The translations under genes were made by a program, and so were the position numbers. A DNA stretch of 64,000 nt from Sarcomyxa edulis. Lineage: Eukaryota > Basidiomycota > Agaricomycetes > Agaricales > Mycenaceae. The first letter of the stretch is position 1. Every line of letters starts with the position of its first letter. Positions 24,748 through 36,640 of this stretch are shown piece after piece. Under the pieces are notes generated by a model. It did not search any database. It was not told the origin of the DNA and was given only the letters and a program-made list of their open reading frames with translations. The stretch spans positions 248,001-312,000 of the forward strand of contig QUOL01000008.1 of NCBI GenBank assembly GCA_009761415.1, in the 5' to 3' direction.

Positions 24748-26270
24748 ATGCCACTCGTAAACGCACAGTCGCATAATTGTAGAACTAAATCGTCTCATCG
24801 TCGGAAATCCCCCTCTTATGGAAAAAAACGCAAATACCAATCTCTCTCGGACGTCTTTGACAATACCAATATTGAAGATGCGGAAGACCAAGATAGAAAG
24901 ACGACTACAAAATTCAAGAAGTCCAAGACGAACGAGGATCTGTGTACTCGCGGTACGCCACAGACTCATCCACTCCACGAGCCATCCATTAATTCGGGAA
25001 ATGCAACCCCTACGTCGACGGACTCCTCGAAAGGCTCGTGGTTTGTGTCTCCTGCCAAGGAACACACACAACAGAGTCCCCCAACCATCTCTGGCGGGGA
25101 AGACAAGGTCAGAAGGAAAATGAAGAAAATGAAGGTTGCGAAGGTTGAACGGAAGGGCTACCCATCTCAATCATCAAAGGAGCCGCGTCGTGGTACGCCG
25201 CTCGCCTACGATATTGGTGTTACTTATACTGATGTTGGAGTACAGGTATTCTTCGTAACACTGTAAAGGTTCGTCACATATAATCCCATCATCACCATTA
25301 ATTAGTCGTTGAGCATTTTTGTTGTCTACACAGTCAAAATTCTCTCGACGCCCACTATTCACGTGTTCTGCGTTTAAGGACCGACCGCTCCCGGATATCT
25401 ATGGCGACGATCTCGACAGACACACAGTACAAGACAAGAAAGTTTTGGACACTCTCAAATACCACCAATATCCGCTAGACCCAGTCAGTCCTATGCCGGT
25501 GGGTTTGCTTATGTGTGTGATTATTGAGGTAGTGTTGCTTGCAAAGCAAGAAGATCCACATATACCACTGAGGTCGGAATTCTCAGACGTCCGCACCGCG
25601 GTCAGAGACGAAGAGTTTCGAAAGGTCTTAGAGGCTTGTTACCGATCTGGATCTTATAGGGACATGCGCAATCACCGTACGTTACCCACACCATTATCAT
25701 TGATGAATCTAAAAACTCTGTATGTCAGCGATCATGCGAAAGATCAAAGTTCGTTGTAAGTATATCGCTCTCCTCATACAACTGGTGATTGATTACCTTT
25801 TTGTAGTTCTAGACGATTGTTGATGATCACAACATCTACGTGTGTGGGGCGATTGGCTGGGGCTCGTCAGTCACCGTGGAAATGGTAAGTCCTTCTCACC
25901 AGACGAGGTCGCAAAACGATGCTTCCCTCAACTTCGCCACCTGACAATAACTTATCATATTCATCCAGCTGGAGTGTCTTTGATCGGTTCATCACGACTC
26001 TTTCAGTTCAACCGCGATATAGGTGCAAACGACAAATGCTATAACTGCACACCAGACAGCGACCTATCTCACTAAATACATCCGCATCGCATCAAGATCT
26101 TCGAGCAGTCCCAAGCCTACCCCAAAAAGCAGCAGATATCTACGAAGTTTATGCCAGTGACTGCCTCGATAGAGGGTCTGGCATATCAGAAAGCAATCAG
26201 GTGACGCGATACACATGAGCCCATCTCTTCGTAGTGAATCCTCTGATCTGTGAAAATGGTAGGAAGAGAA
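24748..26270 (+). CDS. CR-like gene copy B, short header-type
   Basis: Exon 1 from ATG 24748 encodes a Ser/Lys/Arg-rich start and YGKKRKYQSLSDVFDN. Exon 2 has GGEDKVRRKMKKMKV and SQSSKEPRRG. The microexon encodes ILRNTVK. The header exon reads RPLPDIYGDDLDRHTVQDKK ... EACYRSGSYRDMRNHR, ending at the GTACGT donor near 25677. Downstream, a degenerate P-loop exon still contains RGNGKSFSPDEVAK (about 25875-25915). A further fragment (about 26130-26240) resembles the end of the nuclease domain at DNA level. The NTPase and nuclease cores are absent. Exons 1-4 are open, so a protein of roughly 230-250 residues could be made. It carries the shared palindrome 77 bp above the ATG. Function unknown; the basic clusters suggest nuclear targeting. 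Confidence 0.6.
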
Positions 26271-26499
26271 GGAGGCGATGGTTTTTGAAGGTGACATTTT
26301 TGTGTCTTCCCGTCATGTCCACACTTTGTCGCTGTTTCTTGGCTGTTTCTGTTACTGTTCTGGCTGGTTTTTCGCAGTACGCTACATCACGTACTAGCAG
26401 TTTCTTGACTCTGTAGAATTGTACCTGGACTCCAGCCACGCAACTACCTACATAACTGCAATCCCCAGATAGTGGCGTTTGTCGGGGTAATATCCATCG

Positions 26500-26515
26500 T
26501 TCGGAAAGCTCCGAA
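26500..26515 (+). promoter_or_regulatory. Palindromic promoter element of copy C
   Basis: TTCGGA-AAGC-TCCGAA, 82 bp above ATG 26597. Confidence 0.6.
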
Positions 26516-26596
26516 TTTGTCAGTGTCAGTCATTCGGCGTGCCACTTGAGTTTGACTTCAACTACAAGCGTCGTAAACCACCAACACTGACGTGGT

Positions 26597-27790
26597 ATGC
26601 CATTCACAACCCCCAAAAAGCGGAATTTCATGGCTATATCATCCAAACTTCCGCAATCCACCTCTCATGGAAGGAAACGCAAACGCCAACGTCTCTCGGA
26701 CGCCTTTGACGGTAGTCATATTTCCGAACGCTATACGGACGACAGAGGCAGAAAGATAGCGAAGAAGCTCAAGCTAAACGAGGCTAATACAGATGTAGTG
26801 GACCGTTGCCACTCTCGGTCCTCTGGGGATCTATCTACTTGCGGTACGGGACTGAGCCACCCCTTTGACAATATATTGACTTGTATTGATTTCGGATTTC
26901 AGCTCTGGCTCTGGTCGAAACGTCTACGCAGACAAAGCCCTCATCATATAGGTCCCCTGCAAAGCGATGCAGACCCCGAAGTTCCACGAATGTCACTGAC
27001 GAGGACGACACGCAAGACAAGAAGGTCAAGGCAAAATTGGAGATGACCAGGACACCGAAGACTCACCCATCTCAGTCATCGAAGGAACCGCGTCGTGGTA
27101 CGCTGCTTATCTATGCGACTGCTGCGATACTCATCTCAGATTCTAGGTATCCTTCGTAATGCTCCAAAGGTTCGTTTCATGTCACTCATTAATATCGGCT
27201 AGCTTTTGACCTCTCGTGTCGTCTGCACAGCCAGAATTCTCACTAACCTCCACCACGACAACGTATATACAGCGACCGCTCCCAGATATATACGGCGACG
27301 ATCTCGACAAGCACGCTGCACAGGACAAGATAATCCTGGATTCCCTGGAGAGCGAAGGCATACCTGTAGATGCAATCGACCCTATACCGTTGTCCCTTCT
27401 TTACTGTATTACACTTGATGTGGTGGCGCTTGCAGAAGAGAAAGATCCCGACGTGCCATTGAAGTCGACAGCGAGCGCTATCCTCGGCGCGCTCAAAGAC
27501 GAAAAGTTTAGAGAGGTGGTGCACCGTTGCTATTGCATCAAATCCTTCAAGGATATACGCAACCATCGTACGTTACCCACCGCGTTCACAGTGTTGAGTC
27601 TATTGACTCTTGTGTTTAGCCATCCTTCGCATGTCAAGATTACGTTGTACGTATCTCAGTTCAATGTCGTTTCTCGCTACGATTGACCTTCTTATAGTCC
27701 TAGAACCGGTTGTTGGCAAATATTGAAACCCTTCACTTCGGTTGTGTCATTATGCTCCCGAGTTCTGATTCGGCGGAGGCGCGTTTTTCT
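26597..27790 (+). CDS. CR-like gene copy C, header-only
   Basis: ATG 26597 opens MPFTTPKKRNF and HGRKRKRQRLSDAFDGSH, then KIAKKLKLNEA. Exon 2 reads SSTNVTDEDDTQDKKVKAKL and ends in SKEPRRG. The microexon encodes ILRNAPK. The header exon (27270-27567) reads RPLPDIYGDDLDKHAAQDK ... HRCYCIKSFKDIRNHR. After one more small exon the frame runs into VLEPVVGKY and stops, with no P-loop or nuclease remnant before the next copy begins. The exons are open throughout, so the truncation is clean. It has the shared palindrome 82 bp upstream of the ATG. About 250 residues are predicted. Confidence 0.6.
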
Positions 27791-28071
27791 CGTGTCTTTC
27801 CATGCTTCCAGTTGTGACCTTGCATGTTTATCCGCTGTATTTAATAGATACTACAGTACAGAATACATATCAGTTCCCTGTAGAAACAAACTTGCGTCGG
27901 CCACAGAGATGCACTATTTTGGCACTATTACTTGATATCCCCGATTGTGGCAGTGCCATGCCTTTGTTGCTGTTGATCATCAGTCAATAGGTCCCGGACA
28001 TACGGGCTCACTTCAATCTCAATTTCTCAAACGTTGTAAACTACCAACACCGACACCGACACTGACGCGCT

Positions 28072-29200
28072 ATGCCATGCACAATCCCAAAAACGCGTAA
28101 CTGTATGGCCGGATCGTCTAAACTTTCCCAGGTCACCTCTCATGGGAGAAAACGCAAACACCAGGCCCTCTCGGACGCCTTTGACGACAGTGATACTGTT
28201 GAGCGTTATACGGACGACAAGGGCAGAACGATAGCAAAGAAGGTGAGGCTTAACGAGGCTAAGAAAGGTGTCAACGGTGACTACCAGTCACGGTCCTTAG
28301 AGGATTTGAACACTCGTGGTACGCTACCGAGCCACCCCCTGCATAATGTTCTGAATGAATTCGGATTTCAGCTCTGGTTGGAACGTCTACACAGACAGAA
28401 CCCTCATCATTTCGGTCTCCTACAAAGCGATACAGACTCCGAAGTTCCACGAATATCTCTGACGAGGACGAGACGCAAGACAAGAAGATCCAGACAGAAC
28501 TGCAGATAGAGAAGATTCCGAAGATTCACCCATCTCAATCATTCAAGAAGCCGCATCGTGGTACGATGCTCATCTATGCTACTGATGCTATACTCATGTC
28601 AGATTCCAGGTATTCTTCGTAATGCCGCAAAGGTTCGTCTTATATCAGTAATCATCATCATTGGCTGGTTTCTGACCTCTCGTGTCGTTTACACAGCTAG
28701 AACCTTCCCAGAGTCTACTATTCACGTCCCACGCAATACTGGACACACATCGCATACTCCCAGATCTCTTTTGGGGCGATCTTGAGAAGCACGCCGCACA
28801 AGATAAGGTGCTTCTGGCCTCCTTGAAGAGTCAGGGCTTCCCTGTAGACACAATCGGCCCCATACCGGAGTTCCTACTTCAGTTTCTAACCATCGAAGTG
28901 GTGGTGACTGCAGAAGATGATGACGCCGACGTGCCACTCAAGTCGACAATGACAGAGATACGGGGCGCGCTCAGAGATGAACAGTTCAAACAGGTGGTCT
29001 ACCATGGTTATTGGAAGAGATCTTTCAGGGATCTACGCAATCATCGTACGATTCTTACCGCATTTTCTGTGTCTATCCATTGACTGTCAATTTCAAGCCC
29101 TCCTCCGAATATCAAAAGTACGCTGTACGTATCTCAGTCCAATGTCACTTTTGCCACGATTGACCTTCTTATAGTCCTAGAACCAATTGTTGGGAAATTA
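28072..29200 (+). CDS. CR-like gene copy D, header-only
   Basis: ATG 28072 gives MPCTIPKTRNCMAGSSK and HGRKRKHQALSDAFDDSD, then KKVRLNEAKK. Exon 2 reads RLRSSTNISDEDETQDKKIQ. The microexon encodes ILRNAAK. The header exon (about 28697-29045) reads LEPSQSLLF ... HRILPDLFWGDLEKHAAQDK ... SFRDLRNHR. A short last exon ends in VLEPIVGKLY-like sequence. Very similar to copies C and E in exon 2 and header. The palindromic promoter element of the other short copies is not recognisable here. The hAT element begins in its 3' flank at 29279. Confidence 0.58.
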
Positions 29201-29270
29201 TATTAAGACCCTCCACTTCGTCTGTTACTTTGTATGCCCCCGAGATTCTAATTTGTAGATGATCGCGTGT

Positions 29271-29278
29271 CTTTCCAT
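29271..29278. repeat. Left target-site duplication of hAT element
   Basis: CTTTCCAT, identical to 32946-32953 on the other side of the element. Eight bp is the TSD length expected for hAT transposons. Confidence 0.9.
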
Positions 29279-29311
29279 AGGCCCCGGGAAGCTCCCACCT
29301 ATGTTTGTCGG
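29279..29311 (+). repeat. Left terminal inverted repeat of hAT element
   Basis: Begins AGGCCCCGGGAAGCTCC and ends ATGTTTGTCGG. Pairs with 32913-32945 in inverted orientation with four mismatches in the middle. Confidence 0.9.
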
Positions 29312-29842
29312 AAATTAGCGTTTTTGAGGGCGAAAAATTGGCCTGATCTTCGTCTGTTCTTAGCGTTTTTGAGGCCGAAAATCCGAGATGTTTGTCGGTT
29401 ACTAGCGTTTTTGAGACCATCGTGGGGGCTTTTTTTTTTTTTTTTTGAGAGCGAGCTTCGACGATCTGATGCAGAAATTACTCAAAAGTGTACAATCACG
29501 GTCCTGAAAACGTAGCATGGCCATAATTTGACCTAATTCATGCCGAATATGGAGTTTTTTCGGCGCGTGACACCATGTGACACAACCCGTCATGCGTGAC
29601 ATCTCTGTCCGCGATAGCAGTGTTGGCCTGACCTGGGTCAAAGGGTCAAAGGGGTCAATGACAAACTGGGTTGGTCAACGCTTGACCCGGTTGGTCAAAC
29701 TTTTTGACCCAGGCGATATCACGTGTTTGGGCAGATAAGATTAGATAGGACTTGTAAATTGTAAATTGTGATGCTCGTGAAGACCGTCGAGGGGAACATG
29801 TAGCGCAATGAAAATTTCTCTGTTCTGAACCTTTCCTATATC

Positions 29843-32612
29843 ATGACTCCTAAATCCATTGCCTGGGATCACTTCTTCACAGACAAATCAAAATATAAAA
29901 ACAATAACTACAATGTTTCGGCTTGGTGCAATCATTGCATCGACAACTGGATTGGGATTCAACAAGAATTAGATCAGGACAATGTTGATGATCCCACCCA
30001 TCTTTGCGACGTAGTACGAAGCAGGGCAGATCTTCATAAAGAAGGCAAGAATCAATTATCAAACCATTTTCGTGGCATAGTAATAAAAATCGTAACATCT
30101 TAACAGTGCTGCTCGAAGTACCCGCGGTCTGCGGCCAGAAGGACAAGATGTTGGCACATCTAAAAAAGTGCAATTTTATCCCAGCAGAGACCCTTGCCAA
30201 GGTGAAGCGAGACCTTCAAGAGCAAAAGGAAAACCAGCCTCCCGCTCCGAATGCGAGAAACACATCACTCACCGCTGCCACCAGCTTCTTCGCTTCTTCG
30301 GGAACATCGGGGCCATTTATGTCAGTTGGTGGTTCTCATAGACCCTTGAAAAGGAAGAGAACGAACCAGTTTGACTCCGATGATGCATGGGACGAGGCAG
30401 GACATATCGAGTTCTCCGAGGACTTATGCAGGCTATTTGTAGCATGTGGGATTGCCTGGAATGCAGCAGATAATCCCGAGATGCGAATCTTCCTCGAGAA
30501 ATGGATCCCTGGTGTTCGAGTTCCTGGCCGGCGTTCACTTGCAGGTCGGTTTTTGGACCGTGAGGTGGAAAAGGTAGAAAATCGGACAAAAGATCTAGTG
30601 GCAGGAAAAGATGGTACAATTCAGTGCGATGGATGGAAAAATGTTGCTAAGACTCCAGTTACAACATCAGTGATGACCGTGGAGAAAGAGGTAAGCTTCG
30701 AGAATCGATACAATGAGTGTTACTTACTTTTTTGGCAGCCATATCTTGTGCGAACGCATGATATGTCGGGAGAGCCTAAGACAGGTGATCGGCTCCTTGA
30801 GCTGGTAACGGATGACATGAAATACATGCAAGATAAATTTGGGGTACGCACCATTGCCATCTGTACAGATAACGGACCAGATGGGATGAAAATGCGTCGG
30901 AGAGCGCACGAGATATGGGCATGGTTGATTGTTCTCGTCTGTTGGGCACACCAGATGAATCTCGTTGTCGGAGATTTACTAAAATTGAAGCTTCCCTTTC
31001 TCGAAGCAATCCCTCTCAGCCTAGAAATTGTCAAATGGTTCAATAATCACTCGTTCGCCCTTGATGTCTTCCGAAAAGAGCAAAAACTCACGTACAGTGG
31101 CAAGGTCTACTCGCTCATCTTGCCAGCTTTGACCCGCTGGACCTGCCATTACCTCTCGAGTGTTCGCATCCTCAAGGTCACGAGTTCCCTTCAGACAGTC
31201 TGTATCCGCTATCGAGAGGAGCTGATAATGTGTGTTGGGAAGGAAAAGAGGTTGCAGGAGAAAGCAGCGGAGATTTTGGCAATCGTTAAGGACCAGTCCT
31301 TTTGGGCAAACATGATATTGTAAGTCAAGTTGTGCAGATTTGAATGCAGAGAAGGCTTGGTACTCACCGGAATATAGAGTGAAAATTGTTCTCGAGCCGC
31401 TCGCTATAGCTGCCAACATAACGCAAAGCTCGCACACGCGACTTGACCATGTTCTTCTCACACTCGGGAACCTATATCGCATCTATACAGATCCTACCTT
31501 GGACGATAGGATACGCAACCAGATTTTGGGGAGCCTGGAAAAGCGCTGGAAACAAGCGGATCAAGATGTCTTCATCGTCGCGGTAGTACTCAATCCATAC
31601 CTTCGGGGCCAGTGTTTCAATCGCCAAATCCTTACAGAAAATGCCCTCTACACGATCGTCGAGCGAGTTTTCGAACGAATATTCCGCCAGCAGGCCGATA
31701 TTCATTTCTTACAGGCATTCTCGGATTATTTCAAGAATGACCCGAGATCTGAATATTCGAAGGAGGCCATGTTTCTTGAGAAGATGAAGATGCTGTATGA
31801 GAGCACGGTACGTTATCAGTGATATCTGAGCACTCGCATACCACTCACCACACATATAGGGAGATGACATAGACCTTGTTTTTATCTGGCGCCGATGCGA
31901 CACTTTGGAAACGAGCGGCCGCAATGGCTTGGTCAAATTGGCGATACACGTTCTCAGCATTATCGCAAATTCGGGCGGCTGTGAACGCGTATTCAGTGAG
32001 TTTGGTATCACACACACGAAACGACGCAACAAGCTCTCACCCGAACGTGTTCACAAGACTAGTATTGTCAAAACAGCCATCCGACGAAGTCACACAGCTG
32101 CTGGCCTTCTCAAATCACGGAAAAAGAGGGCTTTCGGTGATGATCGCACAGCTGGTCCTCCAGATTCATCAGCGCCGGCATCTTCAGCTCAGGATAAGAC
32201 GAGCACTGACACGAACACTCTGGAGCTTCCTGACCCCGACGAGCATATCGCCGATTTTCACGATATTCAACGCGACTTGATCGACGACGCGAACTCGAAC
32301 GACGATTATACCGAATACGCCGAATCTATTCCTATTTTACATGCACCAACCTCAGGCTCTCAAGTTCTACGCCGCATCCCTCTCGAAAAATTATTCACAT
32401 ATCCAGAGCACTCTCCTGAAGGCACTGAGATAAACAATGGAGGGCTGGCTTTCTACTGGAAGGGGGGTCTTCGCAACCTGGAGAAAGAGTTGGCAGCGTA
32501 CGAGATGATGTATCAGACGGATGTTGCTGTTGTCGAGGTTCCGCCTTCGAGTCAGGCCTCCGGCCAGCCTGAGGGAGTCAGGAGTGAAGGTGGTGGTACC
32601 TTGGATACATGA
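29843..32612 (+). CDS. hAT transposase with BED zinc finger
   Basis: Cut-and-paste transposase. Exon 1 (from ATG 29843) carries the first half of a BED finger: WDHFFTD, then WCNHC. The next exon supplies GQKDKMLAHLKKC. The best join is a GC-AG intron (donor GCAAGA about 30045, acceptor about 30104). The catalytic region includes IQCDGWKN, then ICTDNGPDGM with a catalytic-type Asp, and CWAHQMNLVVGD, matching the C/DxxH-type block of hAT enzymes. Introns near 30691-30739, 31321-31377 and 31809-31859 keep the frame. The C-terminal hAT dimerisation block is recognisable as IIANSGGCERVFSEFG followed by THTKRRNKLSPE. An acidic Ser/Asp-rich tail follows, ending at 32612. The reading frame appears intact, so the element may be autonomous. 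Roughly 770 residues. Confidence 0.9.
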
Positions 32613-32912
32613 TGTAGTTGATTCATCGTTCTACGGTCTTTTACTACTGTTACAATACATGCTCCTTTACTGTTCAAATATTTTCGATATCTTCTAGCAC
32701 ACTGGCAGCACGTCCACATGCGGCAATACTTGCCTTATAGAGAATTTTCCACGGACCCTTGACCGGGTTGGTCAAGGGTCAACGCGGTTGACCCATTGAC
32801 CCCCCGAATTCTTGACCAACCGGGTCAGACCCCCGGTCAATGCCAGCACTGCGCGATAGCGTTTTTGAGGGCGAAATTCGGACAAATTTTAGCGTTTTTG
32901 AGGCAATTTTGG

Positions 32913-32945
32913 CCGACAAACATCTATAGGAGCTTCCCGGGGCCT
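32913..32945 (-). repeat. Right terminal inverted repeat of hAT element
   Basis: Ends AGCTTCCCGGGGCCT on the plus strand; inverted partner of 29279-29311. Confidence 0.9.
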
Positions 32946-32953
32946 CTTTCCAT
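32946..32953. repeat. Right target-site duplication of hAT element
   Basis: CTTTCCAT, the second copy of the 8-bp target duplication. Confidence 0.9.
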
Positions 32954-33219
32954 CCATCCACTTTGCTGCCGTTTCTGTGACTTTCCATGTTGATCCCCTG
33001 TATACTACACACTACAGACAATGCCATTTCCCTGTAGAGACTTGTGGCGACTCCAGAGCTGCACTATCCCTTGAAGTACCGCAAATTGTGGCAGTGTCAA
33101 GGCCTTTGTCACTGCTTATCGTCGGTCACGCACATCCGGGTCACTGCTTCAAAGTTCCGAATCAAACGTTCAAGACTTCAAGTTGTAACCACCAACACCG
33201 ACACCGACACTGACGCGCC

Positions 33220-34400
33220 ATGCCATTCACGACCCCCAAAACGCGTAACTGCATGCCCGGATCGTCTGAACCTCTCCAGGTCACCTCTCATGGAAAGAAA
33301 CGCAAACACCACCTCCTCTGGAACGTCTTTGACGACAGTAATCTTACTGAGCGCCATCTGGACGACAAAGGCAAAAAGATGGCGAAGAAACTCAAGCCAA
33401 ACGAGGGTCCAAAAGGTGGAAATGGTGACTACCAGTCTCGGTCCTCAAAAGATCCATGTACTCACGGTACGCTACTGAGCCACTCCCTTCACCATATATG
33501 GACTGACTTGGGACTCGAGCTTTTGTAGGCACGTCTGAACAGCTAAAATTCTCGAAAGCCTCACTGTCTACGCCCTTTACAAAGATAAAAAGACCCAGAC
33601 TTTCCTCAAAGGTCTCTGACCAGGACGACACGCAAGAGGTAGACAAAGAGGCCAGGAAGATAAAGAAGATAAAGAAGGCTCCGAAGGGGAAGAGCTACCG
33701 ACCTCAGGAGCATCACGGTACGCCGTTCACCTATGCTACCGACAAGATATTAAACTCTCACCTCAGGTATTCTCCGAAATGTCGCGAAGGTTCGTTTCAT
33801 GCATACTGATCATTGTCATTGACCAATCGTTGACGCCTCGTGTCGTATATACAGCTTAAATCTTCACAGAAACCGCTTTCAGCGTGCCCTGCAATATCGG
33901 ACACGCATCGAATGTTTCCGGATCTCTTTGGCGGCGATCATAAGAAGCACATTGCACAAGACAATGTGGTTTTCGCCTCTTTGAAGAGAAAGGGCTTCCC
34001 TGTAGATATAATCGGCCCTTTCCAGGAGTTCTTCCTCCTATCTATTGTAGTCGAAGTTGGGCTGACTGCAGAGAAAGATGACTCCGACGTGCCACTAAAG
34101 CCGACAGTGACAGAGGTAATGGCTGCGCTCAGAGACGAAGAGTTTGCACAAGTGGTATACCGTTGTTATTGGATGAAGTCCTTTAGGGATATACGCAACC
34201 ATCGTACGTTTCTCATTGCCGCACTTACAATTTGACGTCAAATCGATTGACTCTTGAGCTTGATCTCTAGCTCTCTTCCGAATCTCCAAAGTACGCTGTA
34301 CGTATTTCAGTTGAATCCTTGTTGCCACCATTGAATATGTCCTTATAGTTCTAGAACCAAGTGTTGGAAAACATTAGGACCCTGTCACTTCGTTTGCATG
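33220..34400 (+). CDS. CR-like gene copy E, header-only
   Basis: ATG 33220 gives MPFTTPKTRNCMPGSSE and HGKKRKHHLLWNVFDDSN, then KKMAKKLKPNEG. Exon 2 reads IKRPRLSSKVSDQDDTQE with several KKIKK clusters. The microexon encodes ILRNVAK. The header exon (33855-34203) reads HRMFPDLFGGDHKKHIAQDN ... YRCYWMKSFRDIRNHR. It ends like C and D, without P-loop or nuclease sequence. No palindromic promoter element is recognisable; the hAT right end lies 275 bp above the ATG and may have displaced upstream sequence. The exons are open. Confidence 0.58.
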
Positions 34401-34914
34401 GCATTTCAATTATCGAGAACAGGCTTTTGATAAGTGTGCCTCCTCTTGTTCGGGTTCAACCTACCGTCCTACTTGCCCAAGGTATACTATAGCGGTACCA
34501 GCGGACGGCGCCGCCATCCTTATTCGGACTCTTTCTGCTCCAGTCGACTCCCTAGTCATTCATCGTGTTCCAGGAAGGACTGTTGATCAATCTAGAAGCT
34601 CGAGAGGTGCACATCCGTTACTAGACTAGAACTAGATACTGTGGAGTTTGTTGGAGATCTTTCATGTTGTTTTGCAATACGTCACTCTACAAGATATATT
34701 ATCTAGAAATGGTCGTCGAAGGAATGTCTGAAGCTCGAGACGATTATATTGCTGCACTCAGAAGACGCTTCTGGAAAGCGTCGAAGATTGCACTGCTGGG
34801 TTAGATGCTTTTAGACCCAAGACCTTACTGGCGAGGGGCTGAGAACTCAGACGGTGACGGAGGACTCTTCGCTTACCCGAATTGGACTGTGGCGTTCGGT
34901 AGAGCCTTCGGAAG
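34401..34914. other. Spacer between copies E and F
   Basis: About 500 bp without the conserved intergenic unit that separates the other copies, and without a recognisable gene. Contains several CTAGAA/CTCGAGA-type short repeats near 34590-34635. The open frame running into copy F from 34805 is an upstream extension of its exon 1. Confidence 0.4.
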
Positions 34915-34930
34915 TTCGGAATTCTCCGAA
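34915..34930 (+). promoter_or_regulatory. Palindromic promoter element of copy F
   Basis: TTCGGA-ATTC-TCCGAA, 79 bp above ATG 35009. Same 6-4-6 layout as in five other short copies. Confidence 0.6.
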
Positions 34931-35008
34931 ACAACTCGCCCAGTCACGCGTGCCAGCGCGTGCCACACATCTCGACCACAAACCACCATCACCGACGCAC
35001 TACTCCTC

Positions 35009-36640
35009 ATGCTATCTAGAGACACACTATCGCGCAATTATAGGGCTGGACCATCGACGCATTCGCAGTCTATATCTTTCGGAAAGAAACGCAAACATCA
35101 ACAACTTTTGGACGTCTTCGACGACAGCAATGCTGAAGATACGGAAGACAAAGGCAGAAAGATGACGAAGAAGTTCCAACAATCAAAGTCGACCGGGGAA
35201 TCATGTAATCGTGGTACGATACAGACCCACTACCTGCAAGATGTTCAATTGACTATGGAATGCAGCCCTCACTACGACAGAATTCTCAAAACGCTCACGA
35301 TCTGCGTCTTCTGCGAAAACACACAAACAAGGACTTCCACCAAACGTCTCTGACGGGGATGACACACAAGACAAGAAGGTCAGGAAGAAAATGAAGATAC
35401 AGAAGGTTGTGAAGGTTGAAGAGAAGTATTCCTCTGACAAGTCATCCAAGGAGCCGTGTCGTGGTGCGTCGCTAAACCCATGGCTGATGCTACACTCATG
35501 CTAGCTTCCAGGTATTCTTCGTAATGCTGTTAAGGTTGGTTTCATATATAGTCATCATCGTTATTGACTAGACGTTGACCACGCCTGCGGTCTGCATAGC
35601 CTGAATCTTCTCAACACCCATCATCCACCCCATCATCCACGTGCGCTGCGAAACCAAATCAGCACGGACCGCTCCCGGATATCTATGGCGGCGATCTCGA
35701 CAAGCACGCTTCACAAGATCAGAAGATTATGGACATCTTGGAGATCCAGAAGTACGATCTAAACCGGCCCTCAAAGGCGCTACTGGCTTCAATGTGGCTT
35801 GCCGTCTTTCCTGTCGTAATCACAGTGATAGGGATTGCACAAGGGGATGACCCTCAAGTGCCATTACTCTCGAACGGGCTGAAGATCTACGATCTGCTCA
35901 GAGATGTAGAGCTCCAAAAGGTCGTACAGCGTTGTTACACGGCTAAATCCTTCCAGGAGATGCGCAATCACCGTGGGTCATCCCACACTATTCACGTCGA
36001 TGCCTTCACTAAACCTGGAATGCAGCGGCCTTCCGTGTAAATCACGTTCGTTGTATGTATATCAAAAAAAAATTCACCACGGTGATTGACTATTGACGAT
36101 ATTTTTGTAGTCTTAGACTCGGTTGTCATATATCAAGACACTGCCTCCACGTCTGTGGGGCGATTGACTGGGGCTTGCTAGTCACTGTGTAACGGGTAAG
36201 TGGCCCTCACTAGACGAACGAGGTTGCGAGATGATGTGCGTTCTTCTCTGAGCCTCGCGACCTGATAATGAAGACGGTAAGTCATACAATTGCTTGGTCT
36301 GCTAATCCACTGATCTTGACTTTGGCATAAGTAAAAAGCAACAGAAGCTATAGCGGGACCTCAGACACCTAGCTCGTCGTATGGATCCGTATCGTATCAA
36401 GCAGATCGAGACGTACAAGACACTTTTCGCCTCAGCTTCAACTATCTCGACGGTCCTCACCGGGCGGCAGCCTGCAATAACGCGTCAATCGAGACCACCG
36501 GCTCAATTCACAGCCCACACTATCTGCTATGCTAGGAGCTACTAATGGAGTATTCACGGGTCATCTCCGAACTCGCTCTAATCGCCAGAGACTTGTTACT
36601 GTGCATTCACGGAGGGTGGGGCATACCCAAACAGAAATTC
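35009..36640 (+). CDS. CR-like gene copy F, short, decayed 3' part
   Basis: ATG 35009 gives MLSRDTLSRNYRAG and SFGKKRKHQQLLDVFDDSN; the frame is also open upstream to 34805. Exon 2 reads FSKRSRSASSAKTHKQ and NVSDGDDTQDKKVRKKMK. The microexon encodes ILRNAVK. The header exon (about 35600-35973) reads RPLPDIYGGDLDKHASQDQK ... QRCYTAKSFQEMRNHR, with an unusually divergent middle. The P-loop exon near 36170-36280 is destroyed (in-frame stop where SSGTGKS should be). A nuclease-proximal fragment survives near 36380-36560, matching HRMDPYRIK...ETYKT and SASTISTV. The intervening 2 kb of NTPase/nuclease is missing. N-terminal exons open, C-terminal part pseudogenised. Confidence 0.58.

Larger units (their letters stand above)
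29279..32945 (+). mobile_element. hAT-family DNA transposon, apparently complete
   Basis: A 3,667-bp element bounded by CTTTCCAT target duplications. It has 33-bp terminal inverted repeats (29279-29311 and 32913-32945) starting AGGCCCCGGGAAGCTCC with only four internal mismatches. Subterminal repeats AGCGTTTTTGAGR occur at 29317, 29362 and 29404 on the left and at 32858 and 32891 on the right. A second set of GGTTGGTCAA boxes occurs near 29669-29698 and, in both orientations, near 32766-32827. It encodes one multi-exon transposase with BED finger and hAT dimerisation domains and no visible stop or frameshift. It is inserted in the 3' flank of CR-like copy D, just upstream of copy E. Confidence 0.93.

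Noticed and set aside
29419..29446. Poly-T run as evidence of a retroposon tail
   Set aside because: It lies inside the hAT element between subterminal repeats, and the flanking TSD and TIR define a DNA transposon.
34805..35008. 68-codon upstream extension of copy F (and the equal-length one of copy H)
   Set aside because: Open frame but includes the promoter palindrome; the ATG conserved in the other copies lies downstream. Equal length in F and H is probably due to shared ancestry of the promoter.
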